Shown: piece by piece, positions 18,003 to 27,548 of the stretch
Layout of the letters: every line of letters starts with the position of its first letter
How positions within the stretch are numbered: position 1 is the stretch's first letter
Assembly: GCF_004564135.1 (NCBI RefSeq)
Contig: NZ_CP038255.1
Coordinates: 3,521,501-3,585,500 of the forward strand
Source: Terasakiella sp. SH-1
Lineage (GTDB): Bacteria; Pseudomonadota; Alphaproteobacteria; Rhodospirillales; Terasakiellaceae
Length of the DNA: 64,000 nt
Direction: 5' to 3'
Made by a program: the position numbers and the translations under genes
Notes under the pieces: model-generated
What the model saw: only the letters and a program-made list of their open reading frames with translations
What the model was told of the DNA's origin: nothing
The model's database searches: none

Positions 18003-19037
18003 ATGTCTTTTTTTCAAGATCGTTTTAATGAAACCCCAAAAGAATTATTGGACAGGAAAAGTATTCTTGTTACAGGCGGCACAGGATCTTTTGGGAAGCA
18101 CTTTATTAAAACAATATTAGAAAACTATACTCCATCTCGTTTGATTATTTTTTCTCGTGATGAATTAAAACAGCATGAAATGCAAGTATCTGCTTTGTTT
18201 CCGGAAGATAAAACACATTGTTTAAGATATTTTATCGGTGATGTGCGTGATAGACGTCGTTTACATATGGCGATGAAAGGTGTTGATTATGTCATTCATG
18301 CTGCTGCAATGAAGCAAGTGCCTGCTTCTGAGTATAACCCTTTTGAGTGTATTAATACCAATGTTTTAGGTGCACAGAATATTGTTGAAGCAGCGATTGA
18401 AAATAATGTTAAAAAAGTCATAGCCTTATCAACAGATAAGGCATGTAGCCCTGTCAATTTATATGGAGCAAGTAAGCTTGCATCGGATAAAGTTTTTCTA
18501 GCAGCTAATAATTTAAGTAGCCCTGATGGCACGCTGTTTTCTTGTGTTCGTTATGGCAATGTTGTGGGATCCCGTGGTAGCGTTGTCCCATTTTTTAAGA
18601 ATTTAATCGATAATGGGAGTGAAGAACTCCCTATCACCGATGAACGTATGACGCGTTTTTGGATTACCTTAGATCAGGGTGTGAGTTTTGTTCTTACGAC
18701 ACTGGAGCAGATGCAGGGTGCTGAGATTTTCGTCCCCAAAATCCCAAGTATGAAAATTACTGACCTCGCCTTAGCTATGAAGCCAGATTGTAAGTTTAAG
18801 ATTATAGGTATACGGCCGGGTGAGAAACTACATGAAGTAATGATTTCGAGCGATGATTCACGCACAACTGTGGAACGTGATGATCGTTATATTATTTTGT
18901 CGGAGTACCCTTGGACAGACCGTTTCCCCTTGGCAAAAAAAGATGGGCACTCCGTCCCTGAAGGATTTAGTTATGCTAGTGATACAAACACTGAATGGCT
19001 TGGTGCTGAAGAATTGGTAGAGTGTATTAAGTCGTAA
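18003..19037 (+). CDS. pseB: PseB-type UDP-GlcNAc 4,6-dehydratase (inverting)
   Basis: Extended short-chain dehydrogenase of 344 residues. NADP is bound by TGGTGSFGKHF (about residue 24); the catalytic TDKAC and YGASK motifs follow near residues 143 and 154, and RYGNVVGSRGSVVPFF matches characterised PseB. PseB performs C4 oxidation, C6 dehydration and C5 epimerisation of UDP-GlcNAc, the first step to pseudaminic acid. The expected partner aminotransferase PseC is not next to it; a methyltransferase-like gene follows after 17 bases. The pair is enclosed by IS fragments on both sides. Confidence 0.93.
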   Translation: MSFFQDRFNETPKELLDRKSILVTGGTGSFGKHFIKTILENYTPSRLIIFSRDELKQHEMQVSALFPEDKTHCLRYFIGDVRDRRRLHMAMKGVDYVIHAAAMKQVPASEYNPFECINTNVLGAQNIVEAAIENNVKKVIALSTDKACSPVNLYGASKLASDKVFLAANNLSSPDGTLFSCVRYGNVVGSRGSVVPFFKNLIDNGSEELPITDERMTRFWITLDQGVSFVLTTLEQMQGAEIFVPKIPSMKITDLALAMKPDCKFKIIGIRPGEKLHEVMISSDDSRTTVERDDRYIILSEYPWTDRFPLAKKDGHSVPEGFSYASDTNTEWLGAEELVECIKS

Positions 19038-19054
19038 AGGGTAGGTAAAGTTCA

Positions 19055-19738
19055 ATGGTTGATATTTCAGAATACTCTCAAATGTTCCGAGATAAGAAGT
19101 TTGAGGAAATTTCCATTGCAGAAAGAACACTTGCAAATGGTTTAGAGGCTTTGCGCCTACAAAGAGATTTAGACATTATCAATAAATATGCTCAAGGTCC
19201 AAATTTTTGTGACTTCCCTATTGGGACAGGTCGAATTTATCCAAACTTTCAGGACCGCTTTAATGTTTTTGGTTATGATATTTGTGGTGTTTATGTAGAT
19301 TATGCGCGTTCAAAACAGCCAGATTTTGTAGAAAATTTTCAAGAATGTTGTTTTGAGGATCCATATGATAAAGTGAAAATGGATACGATAGTTTCTTTAC
19401 GGGTTTTCAATAATATTGGGGATAAAAAAACCGCAATGAAAAATATTGCACGCATTTTAAATAATAACGGGGTATGGCTTTTAAATATTCCTCCAGTTTT
19501 GTTTAACGATGCCACTTTCCATACGAATTTGAAACAAGCGGGTTTCACAATTGAAGATTATTATGGTTATGATTGGGTTTCATCTTGGAAACAAATGAAT
19601 AAACTTGAAGCTCGTTTCCGTCAAGTTATCACAAAGTTTGCTGACCTGAAACTTCTACCGTATTTTTTATATAAGATTATTGATCATTTGATGCCACGGA
19701 AAGGGTTAATCATGGTCGTTGCACGTAAGACTTTGTAA
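19055..19738 (+). CDS. Class I SAM methyltransferase-like protein
   Basis: 227-residue protein with a degenerate methyltransferase motif I (CDFPIGTGRIYPNF, about residue 50), an acidic end of strand 2 (GYDICGVYVDYAR) and DTIVSLRVFNNI as the motif IV region. The C-terminus is basic and hydrophobic. It probably methylates a sugar or a glycan-synthesis intermediate. It is coupled to pseB by short spacing. The substrate is unknown. IS debris begins 9 bases after its stop. Confidence 0.65.
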   Translation: MVDISEYSQMFRDKKFEEISIAERTLANGLEALRLQRDLDIINKYAQGPNFCDFPIGTGRIYPNFQDRFNVFGYDICGVYVDYARSKQPDFVENFQECCFEDPYDKVKMDTIVSLRVFNNIGDKKTAMKNIARILNNNGVWLLNIPPVLFNDATFHTNLKQAGFTIEDYYGYDWVSSWKQMNKLEARFRQVITKFADLKLLPYFLYKIIDHLMPRKGLIMVVARKTL

Positions 19739-19747
19739 AGTTCAAAG

Positions 19748-19829
19748 TGGGCCTGTACGGAAAAAGTGGGTGTGTCTCCTGAGTTAATTATCTTAATGTC
19801 AGGAGGTTTCAATGTACAAAAAAATTGGG
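19748..19829 (+). repeat. 5' end of an IS3-type element
   Basis: TGGGCCTGTACGGAAAAAGT starts a terminal repeat that resembles the reverse complement of the end at 33808-33842 (TGGACTTGTACTGAAAAAGT). It is followed by the leader TGTCTCCTGAG, a Shine-Dalgarno (AGGAGG) and an ATG at about 19812, after which the transposase frame is lost within a few codons. Confidence 0.6.
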
Positions 19830-19847
19830 GCTGGCATGGATTAGGTT

Positions 19848-20190
19848 TCACCAACACCATTTTTTGGGCATTTTAAACTGCTCTTTTGGTGATCCATAAT
19901 TGAACCTAAATTCGAACTCTTTCAGAAACAGGGGAAAAGCCTCTTTTGGTATGCCATTATATTTTTTGAGAATACGTTTAGCTTGATTCCAAAAATTATC
20001 AATACCGTTTATGTGGTTATATTGATTGTCTGCAAAATGGGTCGAGTGGTTGATCCACATGTGTGTACATTCACTGACATCCAATGTGTTGTAAGAATGA
20101 TGGCATTCCGTGAAAACAATGCTGTCAGGCTTTATTTCCAACGGATTATAGGCATTAAGGTATCCGTTCTTTGTGTATTTAAGACCTTGC
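19848..20190 (-). pseudogene. IS1595/ISXO2-type transposase C-terminal remnant
   Basis: The minus-strand frame ending at 19848 includes IKPDSIVFTECHHSYNTLD, INHSTHFAD, HINGIDNFWNQAKR and FLKEFEFRFNYG, which match the C-terminal DDE region of ISXO2-like (IS1595) transposases. The frame continues upstream as KYTKNGYLNAYNP without an ATG and is lost near 20190. Only about a third of a transposase remains. Confidence 0.75.
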
Positions 20191-20204
20191 CATGACGTTT
20201 AAGA

Positions 20205-21755
20205 ATGCCAAAACTTAGATTTATTACCGTTATTTTGCATTCGCACAGGATAAATAAAGTGTTTCTAAAAATAAGAAAGAATATCAATTTTATACTTGTG
20301 TTATCGCTTTTTGTGTTTCTTTTGTTTTTAATAAAAGAGACGCCGGAAAAAGATTTAGTTCACACAGACCCTAAAAAGTGGGTCTGGGAAATATACCGGG
20401 AAAAGTTTGGGGCTTTTTTTGCACAAAATATCTCTAAAAAAGATACGCAAGCAACTATGGTTCTTTCTAAAAATAAAAATGAATTTATCAATATTGATAA
20501 ATTAATAATAAGAAAAGTTCTACCTCAAACATCAACAAATGATTGGTGGAGCAGTTGGGATAATAATGAGTTTATTTGGTGGGGAGCTCGTACCCTTCTT
20601 ATTAATAGCGATGAGGGAAAAGAAAAACTTCTCTCAATTCCATATTTATCTGGCAAATTTGGTGATGTTTTTTCAAAATTTATTTCTCTTGTGGATTTAA
20701 GCGATGGTAAGCAGACAAAAATTCATTTATCCGGTAAAGAGCTAATTACTGAAATTACTGGAGATGGAGAATATACTCCAACCTCCATAAATGCATTTTT
20801 TAATAGAACAAATGGGAATTTCGATTTTATCCTTGGAAACAGGCTAATTCAGAACATTTCTCTTAAAACTCCTCAATCAATAAACATTGATGATTTTCAA
20901 AAAATACAACGTGATTCAGTTTTTTTAAAACAAAATAACAACGCTCCCCTTCTCGCATTCAGAGAAGAAAGTAAAATATTTCTTACTAACTATCATAAAA
21001 ATGACACTGTTCGTATCATAACACTCCCAGATGACTTTTCCGCAAAAGAGAAATACTATCCTACAGACAGAAGTATTTCATTCCTTAGTGATATTGATCT
21101 TGATGGTAATGATGAACTTGTTGTGAAATCTGCTGAATATATTTTAATTTTTTTGTCACAAAACGTATTTTCCACCCCTCCAATTAAAATCATAGGTGAC
21201 AAAAGTCTATGGAGGGCAAAACTGGGAGCAACAGGTGACTTCAATAGGGATGGTTTCAACGATTTCTGGGTAGTTATTAGGCATGAAGAACCCGGTACCA
21301 GTCGTTCATTTTTAGTATCAGGCAAGGATTTGACAAGTGAGTATGATATTAGAAATTCATATTGTGAATTAATAGACTCAAAAAAATATTCTGATACAGA
21401 TGGCCTTGGTTCAACTATATCACCAATAGCAGGTGATTTTGACCAAGATGGAATACCTGATTTTTCTATTGGTGGTCATTTTCATATGTCCTGGAATGGT
21501 GCTCTTTATATCCTTCCTGGTAAACATCTTAAATCTGATTGTAAAATACCTATAACATCGAAGAAGGTTGTAAAAATTCTTGGGGAACCATTTAGTGAAT
21601 TAGTTCCAACTGGTTTCCATTATGATTATATGGACATTAATAAAGATAATTATAGTGATATTATTTTAACAGCAGATAACGATTTAGAGGCAGGTTTTAG
21701 CGCAGGAGCTTTATATATTTTAGATGGAAAAAAGATATCTGCATTGATCTATTAA
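20205..21755 (+). CDS. Membrane-anchored FG-GAP repeat protein
   Basis: 516 residues. A single hydrophobic segment near residues 28-45 (FILVLSLFVFLLFLI) preceded by basic residues suggests an inner-membrane anchor with an external domain. Integrin-like FG-GAP/calcium-loop repeats are visible: DIDLDGNDE, DFNRDGFNDFW, DFDQDGIPDFSIGG and DINKDNYSDIIL, each followed by an Ala/Gly-Leu-Tyr strand (SAGALYILDG). These form beta-propeller blades that may bind Ca2+ and glycan or protein. The N-terminal ~200 residues of the outer part are unassigned. It is the first gene of the plus-strand module and precedes the flippase. Function unknown. Confidence 0.72.
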   Translation: MPKLRFITVILHSHRINKVFLKIRKNINFILVLSLFVFLLFLIKETPEKDLVHTDPKKWVWEIYREKFGAFFAQNISKKDTQATMVLSKNKNEFINIDKLIIRKVLPQTSTNDWWSSWDNNEFIWWGARTLLINSDEGKEKLLSIPYLSGKFGDVFSKFISLVDLSDGKQTKIHLSGKELITEITGDGEYTPTSINAFFNRTNGNFDFILGNRLIQNISLKTPQSINIDDFQKIQRDSVFLKQNNNAPLLAFREESKIFLTNYHKNDTVRIITLPDDFSAKEKYYPTDRSISFLSDIDLDGNDELVVKSAEYILIFLSQNVFSTPPIKIIGDKSLWRAKLGATGDFNRDGFNDFWVVIRHEEPGTSRSFLVSGKDLTSEYDIRNSYCELIDSKKYSDTDGLGSTISPIAGDFDQDGIPDFSIGGHFHMSWNGALYILPGKHLKSDCKIPITSKKVVKILGEPFSELVPTGFHYDYMDINKDNYSDIILTADNDLEAGFSAGALYILDGKKISALIY

Positions 21756-21864
21756 GTCTTCATATTTAATAATTAACTTAACTAACTATTGTGCTGTGGT
21801 TCTCGTCGGAATTACGTTTTTCAGGTTAACTCAGACACAATTTCATACACATTTTGGTTCTAAT

Positions 21865-23580
21865 ATGTCCCTTTATAATTCAGATGAGCATCTGATTAAA
21901 AGAATTTATAAAATCCTTTTAATCCACCCACTCAGAAGTATTTCAATATTTATACTTACTATACTTGCCGGTTTTTTAGAGGGGATAGGAATACTTGCCT
22001 TTATTCCTGTTTTAACGAGCATACAGAATAGTGATCCATCTGATGGGTCAATGGCTATTGATCTTTTATATTCATTTTTCAATTCGTTAGGTTTTAACAA
22101 AACAATAGAAACAATGCTCATTTTCATCGTAGTCGTAATGATTCTGAAAAGCATTTTAATGTTTTATTCTAACATCATTGTTACGCGACTTGGATCTCAA
22201 ACTGCAGCAGATCTAAGGTTACGTTTTATACAAGCGATTTTGGCTGCACGTTGGTCATATTTTATAAATGAAAAATCAGGTGCTTTCTCTAATGCCCTTG
22301 GAGGAGAAGCAAATGCTGCAGCACAAGTTTATTCGATGACATGTAATATGTTATCAAGAACTGGTATTGCTTTTATATATCTTCTAATTGCATCAATGGC
22401 TGCTTGGGAAATTAGTGTTGCGGGTATTCTATGTGGCGTTTTTCTCTATATCTTTTTCAAAGGGCTAAATACAAAATCGAAGAAATTAGGAAAAGAACAG
22501 GCATTAGCCTATGAGAATCTTGCAATAAGAGTCACAGATGGCCTGTTAGGTATGAAAGCTTTAAAAGCTATGTCACGGGAAAAATGGCTATTACCTATAC
22601 TCTCTAAAGAAACAGAATATTTAAATAAGACAAACTATATGTTTGGCTTTTATCAACAAATGCTTCGGCAAATACCTGAGCCTATTATTGCAATAATATT
22701 GGCATTAGGAATTTATTATGGAGTAACATATTTTGATTTTCAGATTTCTTTCATTATAATCGTATCTGCTCTTTTCTATAAGGCTCTAAATACAATTAGA
22801 GAAGTTCAATCCCATACTCAAAAATTTATGTTCGCAGAGAATTATTACTACTCTTATCTTAAAAAGATAAAAAAAGCTGAAGCAAGTTTTGAAGAGAAAA
22901 AGAACTCAGCAGATGTCACATTTAATTCAAGCATCTCTTTTAACAATGTCACTTTCTCATATGGAAAACATCCGGTTATAAAAAAGGCAACATTCCATAT
23001 CTCTCGTAACAAGATTACAGCATTAAGTGGAGTGTCTGGTAGTGGAAAAACCACATTGCTGGATTTACTTCTTGGATTGCAAATTGCTAAATCTGGATCT
23101 ATTAAAATTGACGATGTGAACCTTAATGATATTGATATTACTAAATGGCGTAATGAAATAGGTTATGTACCGCAAGAACATTTTTTATTTAGTGATACCC
23201 TTAGAACAAATTTATCTTTAGGTGACTCTTCAATCTCAGATGATGATATTTACTGGGCTCTTGAATTAGCAGGGTGTAAAGAATTTGTCGCTGCTTTACC
23301 TAATGGGCTGGATTTCAAAGTTAGTGAAAAAGGTGGGACATTTTCCGGTGGGCAGAAACAACGCCTAATGATTGCTCGTGCTCTAGCACGCAAACCGAAA
23401 CTCCTTATCCTTGATGAACCAACGAGTGCATTAGATGCTAAAACAGAAGCTGAATTTTGTAAGAATTTAAAAGAACTTAATACAGACATTGCAATTCTTG
23501 CAATCACTCATCAAGCTGGTATTCGTAATGTCGCAGATTCAATTATTGATGTATCTGAAGGTATTGCAGTTCCACGTTAA
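21865..23580 (+). CDS. PglK/MsbA-like ABC flippase, permease and ATPase fused
   Basis: Half-size ABC exporter. The N-terminal ~330 residues contain several hydrophobic spans (for example ISIFILTILAGFLEGIGILAF). The ATPase domain has Walker A SGVSGSGKTTLL, the signature FSGGQKQRL, Walker B LLILDEPTSALDA and the H-loop His in ITHQAG. Similarity to PglK-type transporters suggests flipping of lipid-linked glycan across the inner membrane. The ATG at 21865 (571 residues) is preferred; an in-frame GTG at 21796 would add 23 residues and neither has a strong Shine-Dalgarno. It lies in the operon that makes the amidinated sugar. Confidence 0.85.
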   Translation: MSLYNSDEHLIKRIYKILLIHPLRSISIFILTILAGFLEGIGILAFIPVLTSIQNSDPSDGSMAIDLLYSFFNSLGFNKTIETMLIFIVVVMILKSILMFYSNIIVTRLGSQTAADLRLRFIQAILAARWSYFINEKSGAFSNALGGEANAAAQVYSMTCNMLSRTGIAFIYLLIASMAAWEISVAGILCGVFLYIFFKGLNTKSKKLGKEQALAYENLAIRVTDGLLGMKALKAMSREKWLLPILSKETEYLNKTNYMFGFYQQMLRQIPEPIIAIILALGIYYGVTYFDFQISFIIIVSALFYKALNTIREVQSHTQKFMFAENYYYSYLKKIKKAEASFEEKKNSADVTFNSSISFNNVTFSYGKHPVIKKATFHISRNKITALSGVSGSGKTTLLDLLLGLQIAKSGSIKIDDVNLNDIDITKWRNEIGYVPQEHFLFSDTLRTNLSLGDSSISDDDIYWALELAGCKEFVAALPNGLDFKVSEKGGTFSGGQKQRLMIARALARKPKLLILDEPTSALDAKTEAEFCKNLKELNTDIAILAITHQAGIRNVADSIIDVSEGIAVPR

Positions 23581-23673
23581 AAAAAGTAATACTTAGTTTA
23601 GGTACAAATCGTTTCCCAGAATACATCAATCAATGCGGGTCAACTCTAAACTTTACGCTGTTCTGAGTAAAAA

Positions 23674-24705
23674 ATGTCAAATGATGAATTAAATAGATGT
23701 TTTATATCAATGACATCAACGTTACAGGATGCTTTATTAGCTATTGAAAATAGCAAATACAAAATTGCACTCATAGTTGATATGAACCAAAAACTTTTAG
23801 GCACTATTACAGATGGAGATATTAGACGCGTACTGCTAAAAAATTCAGATTTTACAACTCCATGCCATCAAATCATGAACAATGACCCAACGATTGCTCA
23901 TGAAAATGACAGTAAAGCAACTCTACTTCATAAAATGACATCTTATAAAAGACGCCATTTGCCAGTTATTGATAAATATGGAAAAGTTGTTTCTGTTGTG
24001 ACACTACAGAACCTAATAGCCACAACATCAAGACCTAATACCATCTTTATTATGGCCGGTGGATTTGGTAAGCGTCTCCTTCCGCTAACCAAAGAAACCC
24101 CTAAGCCTATGCTTCCCATTGGGGACAAGCCAATCCTTGAGCATATTTTAGATCGTTTCATCGCAAGTGGTTTTGATAATTTTATTATTTCTGTTCACTA
24201 TCATGCTGAAATAATAAAAGAATATTTTCAGGACGGTTCAAATTGGGATGTTAACATTTCTTATGTAGAAGAAAATGAACCCAAAGGAACAGCAGGTGCT
24301 CTCGGTCTTATAAAAGATAAAAATACATTACCCATGATTGTTGTTAATGGAGATGTATTAACAGAAATCAATTTTGGTCACTTATTAGACTTCCATAATG
24401 ATCATGCAAGTAATGCAACCATGTGCGTCGGACCTTATAAGTACGAAATCCCATTTGGGGTCGTTGAAACAAAAGATGGTAAACTTATTAAGTTTCGTGA
24501 GAAACCAATATTTCAACATATGATAAATGCAGGAATGTATGTTGTATCACCGCAATTATTAGACCTTATAACGCCAGGTGAATATATCGACATGCCCGAT
24601 CTATTTACACGTGGGATTAAAAATGGTTTGAATACGTGTGTTTTCCCTATTCATGAGCAATGGATTGATATTGGTCGGCCAGAAGATTACAACCTTGTCA
24701 AATAA
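23674..24705 (+). CDS. ptmE: PtmE-like CBS-domain sugar nucleotidyltransferase
   Basis: 343 residues. Two CBS repeats (about residues 8-115; KIALIVDMNQKLLGTITDGD and RRHLPVIDKYGKVVSVVTL) precede a nucleotidyltransferase domain starting FIMAGGFGKRLLPLTKETPK (about residue 126) with VNGDVL. This architecture is that of Campylobacter PtmE, which makes GDP-activated glucosamine for legionaminic acid. The remaining early Leg genes (PtmF, PtmA, GlmS-like, LegB, LegC) are not in the window, so either they lie elsewhere or this enzyme serves another sugar. Confidence 0.85.
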   Translation: MSNDELNRCFISMTSTLQDALLAIENSKYKIALIVDMNQKLLGTITDGDIRRVLLKNSDFTTPCHQIMNNDPTIAHENDSKATLLHKMTSYKRRHLPVIDKYGKVVSVVTLQNLIATTSRPNTIFIMAGGFGKRLLPLTKETPKPMLPIGDKPILEHILDRFIASGFDNFIISVHYHAEIIKEYFQDGSNWDVNISYVEENEPKGTAGALGLIKDKNTLPMIVVNGDVLTEINFGHLLDFHNDHASNATMCVGPYKYEIPFGVVETKDGKLIKFREKPIFQHMINAGMYVVSPQLLDLITPGEYIDMPDLFTRGIKNGLNTCVFPIHEQWIDIGRPEDYNLVK

Positions 24706-24728
24706 TTCGATATAAACTGTTCATTAAA

Positions 24729-25418
24729 ATGTATAAAAATCAAAAAGTGCTGGCTGTAATCACAGCGAGGGGCGGGTCTAAAGGCTTGCCAGGAAAGAAT
24801 ATTAGAAATCTAGCGGGCAAACCACTTATTGCATGGTCCATTGAACAAGCACAAAATTCTAAAATTATTGATCATTGTATTATTTCAACCGATTGTCCTG
24901 ATATTGCTCATGTAGCTAAACAATGGGAGGGCAATATCCCATTTATGCGTCCAAAGCAACTGGGTACAGATGAGGCCACTACAATGGATGTTCTGCACCA
25001 CGTGATGTCGAACGTTTATGAACATTATGATTATATTGTTTTACTACAACCAACTTCACCATTAAGAACTTTTGATGATATTGATGGATGCATACGTAAG
25101 TGTATTGATACAAATACTCCTGCCTGCGTATCTGTGTGCAAAGTTGATAAAAGCCCTATGTGGATGTTTAGAATGAATAACGATAAAGGGGAATTATCCC
25201 CCTTTAGCAGTGGTGAAAATATACCAAGCCGTAGGCAAGATACAGAACAACTCTGGAGCCTAAACGGTGCGGTCTACGTCGCACAATGGGAATGGTTGAA
25301 GAACAATGATAGTTTTATATCGAACAAAACAGTAGGCTATGCTATGACATCTGCACATTCAATTGACATTGATACGGAACTGGACTTCAAGATCGTTGAA
25401 TCCCTCATCAAAGATTGA
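24729..25418 (+). CDS. CMP-nonulosonate cytidylyltransferase (NeuA/LegF type)
   Basis: 229-residue enzyme that couples CTP to a nonulosonic acid. It has ARGGSKGLPGKNIRNLAGKP (residues 13-32), STDCPDIA, LQPTSPLRTFDDID and the late DIDTELDFKIVE, all typical of NeuA/LegF/PtmB. It is distinct from the PseF-like protein at 7708, so the region encodes two CMP-sugar synthetases. It is placed 23 bases after ptmE and 26 bases before the amidotransferase, in one operon. LegF function is likely given the PtmE partner. Confidence 0.88.
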   Translation: MYKNQKVLAVITARGGSKGLPGKNIRNLAGKPLIAWSIEQAQNSKIIDHCIISTDCPDIAHVAKQWEGNIPFMRPKQLGTDEATTMDVLHHVMSNVYEHYDYIVLLQPTSPLRTFDDIDGCIRKCIDTNTPACVSVCKVDKSPMWMFRMNNDKGELSPFSSGENIPSRRQDTEQLWSLNGAVYVAQWEWLKNNDSFISNKTVGYAMTSAHSIDIDTELDFKIVESLIKD

Positions 25419-25444
25419 CCTTTATTATGTGAAGATATTTAAAA

Positions 25445-26761
25445 ATGACAATATTTAAAGCTTTTCAAGAGATCGATTACTCACAATATGAACCATTGAA
25501 GTCTGATAATGATGCTTTTTTTGGTTTGCCTAAAGAAGTGCAGTATTGCAATAAATGTGTAATTTCTAATCAACGCCCAAATTCTGCAGTTGAATTCTCA
25601 CATACAAAAAACACCAGAAAAACAACAATTTCTTTTGATGAAGAAGGTATATGTGATGCCTGTCAGGTTGCTGAAGATAAACTAAATGTTAACTGGGCTG
25701 ATCGAGCTAAAGAACTTGAAGAGGTTTGTAATAAGTATCGCAAAAATGATGGCACGTATGACGTTCTGGTTCCTGGTTCAGGTGGTAAGGATAGTTTCTA
25801 TACCGCGCATATTCTCAAATATAAATTTGGTATGAATCCTCTTACAGTTACATTTGCACCTCATATTTATACTGATTGGGGATATCGAAACTTGCATAAA
25901 TGGATTGACGCTGGTTTTGATAATTACCTTTTTACTCCAAATAAAAAAATACACCGCCTCCTTACACGCTTGGCAACAGAAACTATTTTTCATCCTTTTC
26001 AGCCTTTTATGCTTGGGCAGAAGAATATGGCACCTAAGTTAGCCGCCCAATTTAATATACCTTTTGTTGTTTATGGGGAAAATGAAGCAGAATACGGAAA
26101 TCCTAGGCAGGATATGTCGACTGCCAAGCGCTCGCATAGATATTATACGACTGAAGACCCTGATAAGGTTTACATTGCAGGTGTTGCAATGTCGGAACTT
26201 CTTGATAAATACGGATTAACGAAAAATGACTTAGAAGCATTTATGCCTGCAAATCCAGGATTGATGAGTAAAGTAGGGGTAGATGTACATTATCTTGGTT
26301 ATTATATGAAATGGCATCCTCAAGAATGTTACTATTATTCAGTAGAGCATGGTGACTTTGAAGCTTGTCCAGAACGTAATACAGGAACATTTAGTAAATA
26401 CGCGAGTATTGATGATAAAATTGATGATTTACATTGGTACTCGACATTTATCAAATTTGGCATTGGGCGTTGCTCATACGATGCTGCCCAGGAAATTCGT
26501 TCTAGAGATATTGAACGTGTAGAAGGTGTTGCATTGGTGAAACGGTTTGATGGTGAATACCCCGAGCGTTTTTTTGATACTCTGATGGACTACCTATCGA
26601 TTGATACGAAGCAATTCCCAAATGCAAAAGAATGGTTTGAATCGCCAGAAATGACAAAGGAATACTTCAATAACATTGTAGATAGAAATAGATCTCCTCA
26701 CATCTGGCATTTCAAAGAAGGTCAATGGGGTTTACGCAAACCAGTCTGGAAAGCTTCATAG
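25445..26761 (+). CDS. N-acetyl sugar amidotransferase (WbpG/PseA/PtmG-like)
   Basis: 438-residue PP-loop ATPase. Zinc-ligand-like cysteines occur in YCNKCVIS (Cys35, Cys38) and GICDAC, and the ATP pyrophosphatase loop is PGSGGKDSFY (about residue 110). Homologues WbpG and PseA use ammonia delivered by a HisH/HisF pair to convert an N-acetyl group on a sugar into an acetamidino group. hisF and hisH follow directly, which strongly supports this reaction. The target is probably the nonulosonate or its precursor made by the same operon. Confidence 0.9.
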   Translation: MTIFKAFQEIDYSQYEPLKSDNDAFFGLPKEVQYCNKCVISNQRPNSAVEFSHTKNTRKTTISFDEEGICDACQVAEDKLNVNWADRAKELEEVCNKYRKNDGTYDVLVPGSGGKDSFYTAHILKYKFGMNPLTVTFAPHIYTDWGYRNLHKWIDAGFDNYLFTPNKKIHRLLTRLATETIFHPFQPFMLGQKNMAPKLAAQFNIPFVVYGENEAEYGNPRQDMSTAKRSHRYYTTEDPDKVYIAGVAMSELLDKYGLTKNDLEAFMPANPGLMSKVGVDVHYLGYYMKWHPQECYYYSVEHGDFEACPERNTGTFSKYASIDDKIDDLHWYSTFIKFGIGRCSYDAAQEIRSRDIERVEGVALVKRFDGEYPERFFDTLMDYLSIDTKQFPNAKEWFESPEMTKEYFNNIVDRNRSPHIWHFKEGQWGLRKPVWKAS

Positions 26762-26786
26762 AATTGATTACAGATGAGGTTTTACT

Positions 26787-27548
26787 GTGAATTTACGATT
26801 TATTGCACGCATGGATATAAAAGCTCCCAATTTAATTAAAGGAGTACAATTAGAAGGGTTACGTGTTATCGGTGATCCTAGTGAGTATGCTAGGAAGTAC
26901 TATGAAGCAGGAATTGATGAACTAATTTATATGGATGTAGTCGCGAGTCTTTATGAGAGGAACGGACTAGAAGAAATTGTAAAACGCACTGCCGAAGATA
27001 TTTTCATTCCGATTACTGTTGGAGGTGGCATTCGTTCACTTTCCGATGTGGAACGAATGCTTAAAGCTGGAGCAGATAAAATTGCTTTGAATACTGCCGG
27101 AATTAAGAACCCAAACCTGATTACAGAAATTGCAAAAAGATTTGGATCTCAGTGTGTTGTCTTAAGTATTGAAGCCAAAAGAAACCCTCAAGGCAATTGG
27201 GAAGCCTTAACTGATAATGGTCGTGAACATACTTATAAAGATGCTATACAATGGGCCAAAGAAGGAGAGAACCTTGGTGCAGGTGAAATTCTTGTGACGT
27301 CAGTTGACCAAGAAGGGACAGCAAAAGGCTTTGATCTTAAATTGGCTCAAACATTAGATGAGAGCATCTCTATTCCATATACTATAAGTGGTGGTATGGG
27401 TGATATCACTGATGCGCATCAACTAGTTACCTCAACCAATGTTGATGCAATTGCAATGGCCCATGTATTACACTACAATAAAGTAAATCTCAGTCAATTA
27501 CGCACTGCAATTAAACAAAAAACTGAAAGATATATACGCGAATTATGA
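26787..27548 (+). CDS. hisF: HisF-like cyclase subunit dedicated to sugar amidination
   Basis: 253-residue TIM barrel of the HisF family (RIMDIKAPNLIKGVQLEG-like start, PITVGGGIRSLSDVERMLKAGADK, ISGGMGDITDAH). In glycan loci it works as the ammonia channel between HisH and the WbpG-type amidotransferase rather than in histidine synthesis. Typical HisF active-site Asp residues appear modified: RFIARMDIK carries Asp at the expected first site, whereas the second (usually TSMDxDGT) reads TSVDQEGT. Start is GTG with GAGG eight bases upstream. It overlaps hisH by four bases (ATGA). Confidence 0.87.
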   Translation: MNLRFIARMDIKAPNLIKGVQLEGLRVIGDPSEYARKYYEAGIDELIYMDVVASLYERNGLEEIVKRTAEDIFIPITVGGGIRSLSDVERMLKAGADKIALNTAGIKNPNLITEIAKRFGSQCVVLSIEAKRNPQGNWEALTDNGREHTYKDAIQWAKEGENLGAGEILVTSVDQEGTAKGFDLKLAQTLDESISIPYTISGGMGDITDAHQLVTSTNVDAIAMAHVLHYNKVNLSQLRTAIKQKTERYIREL

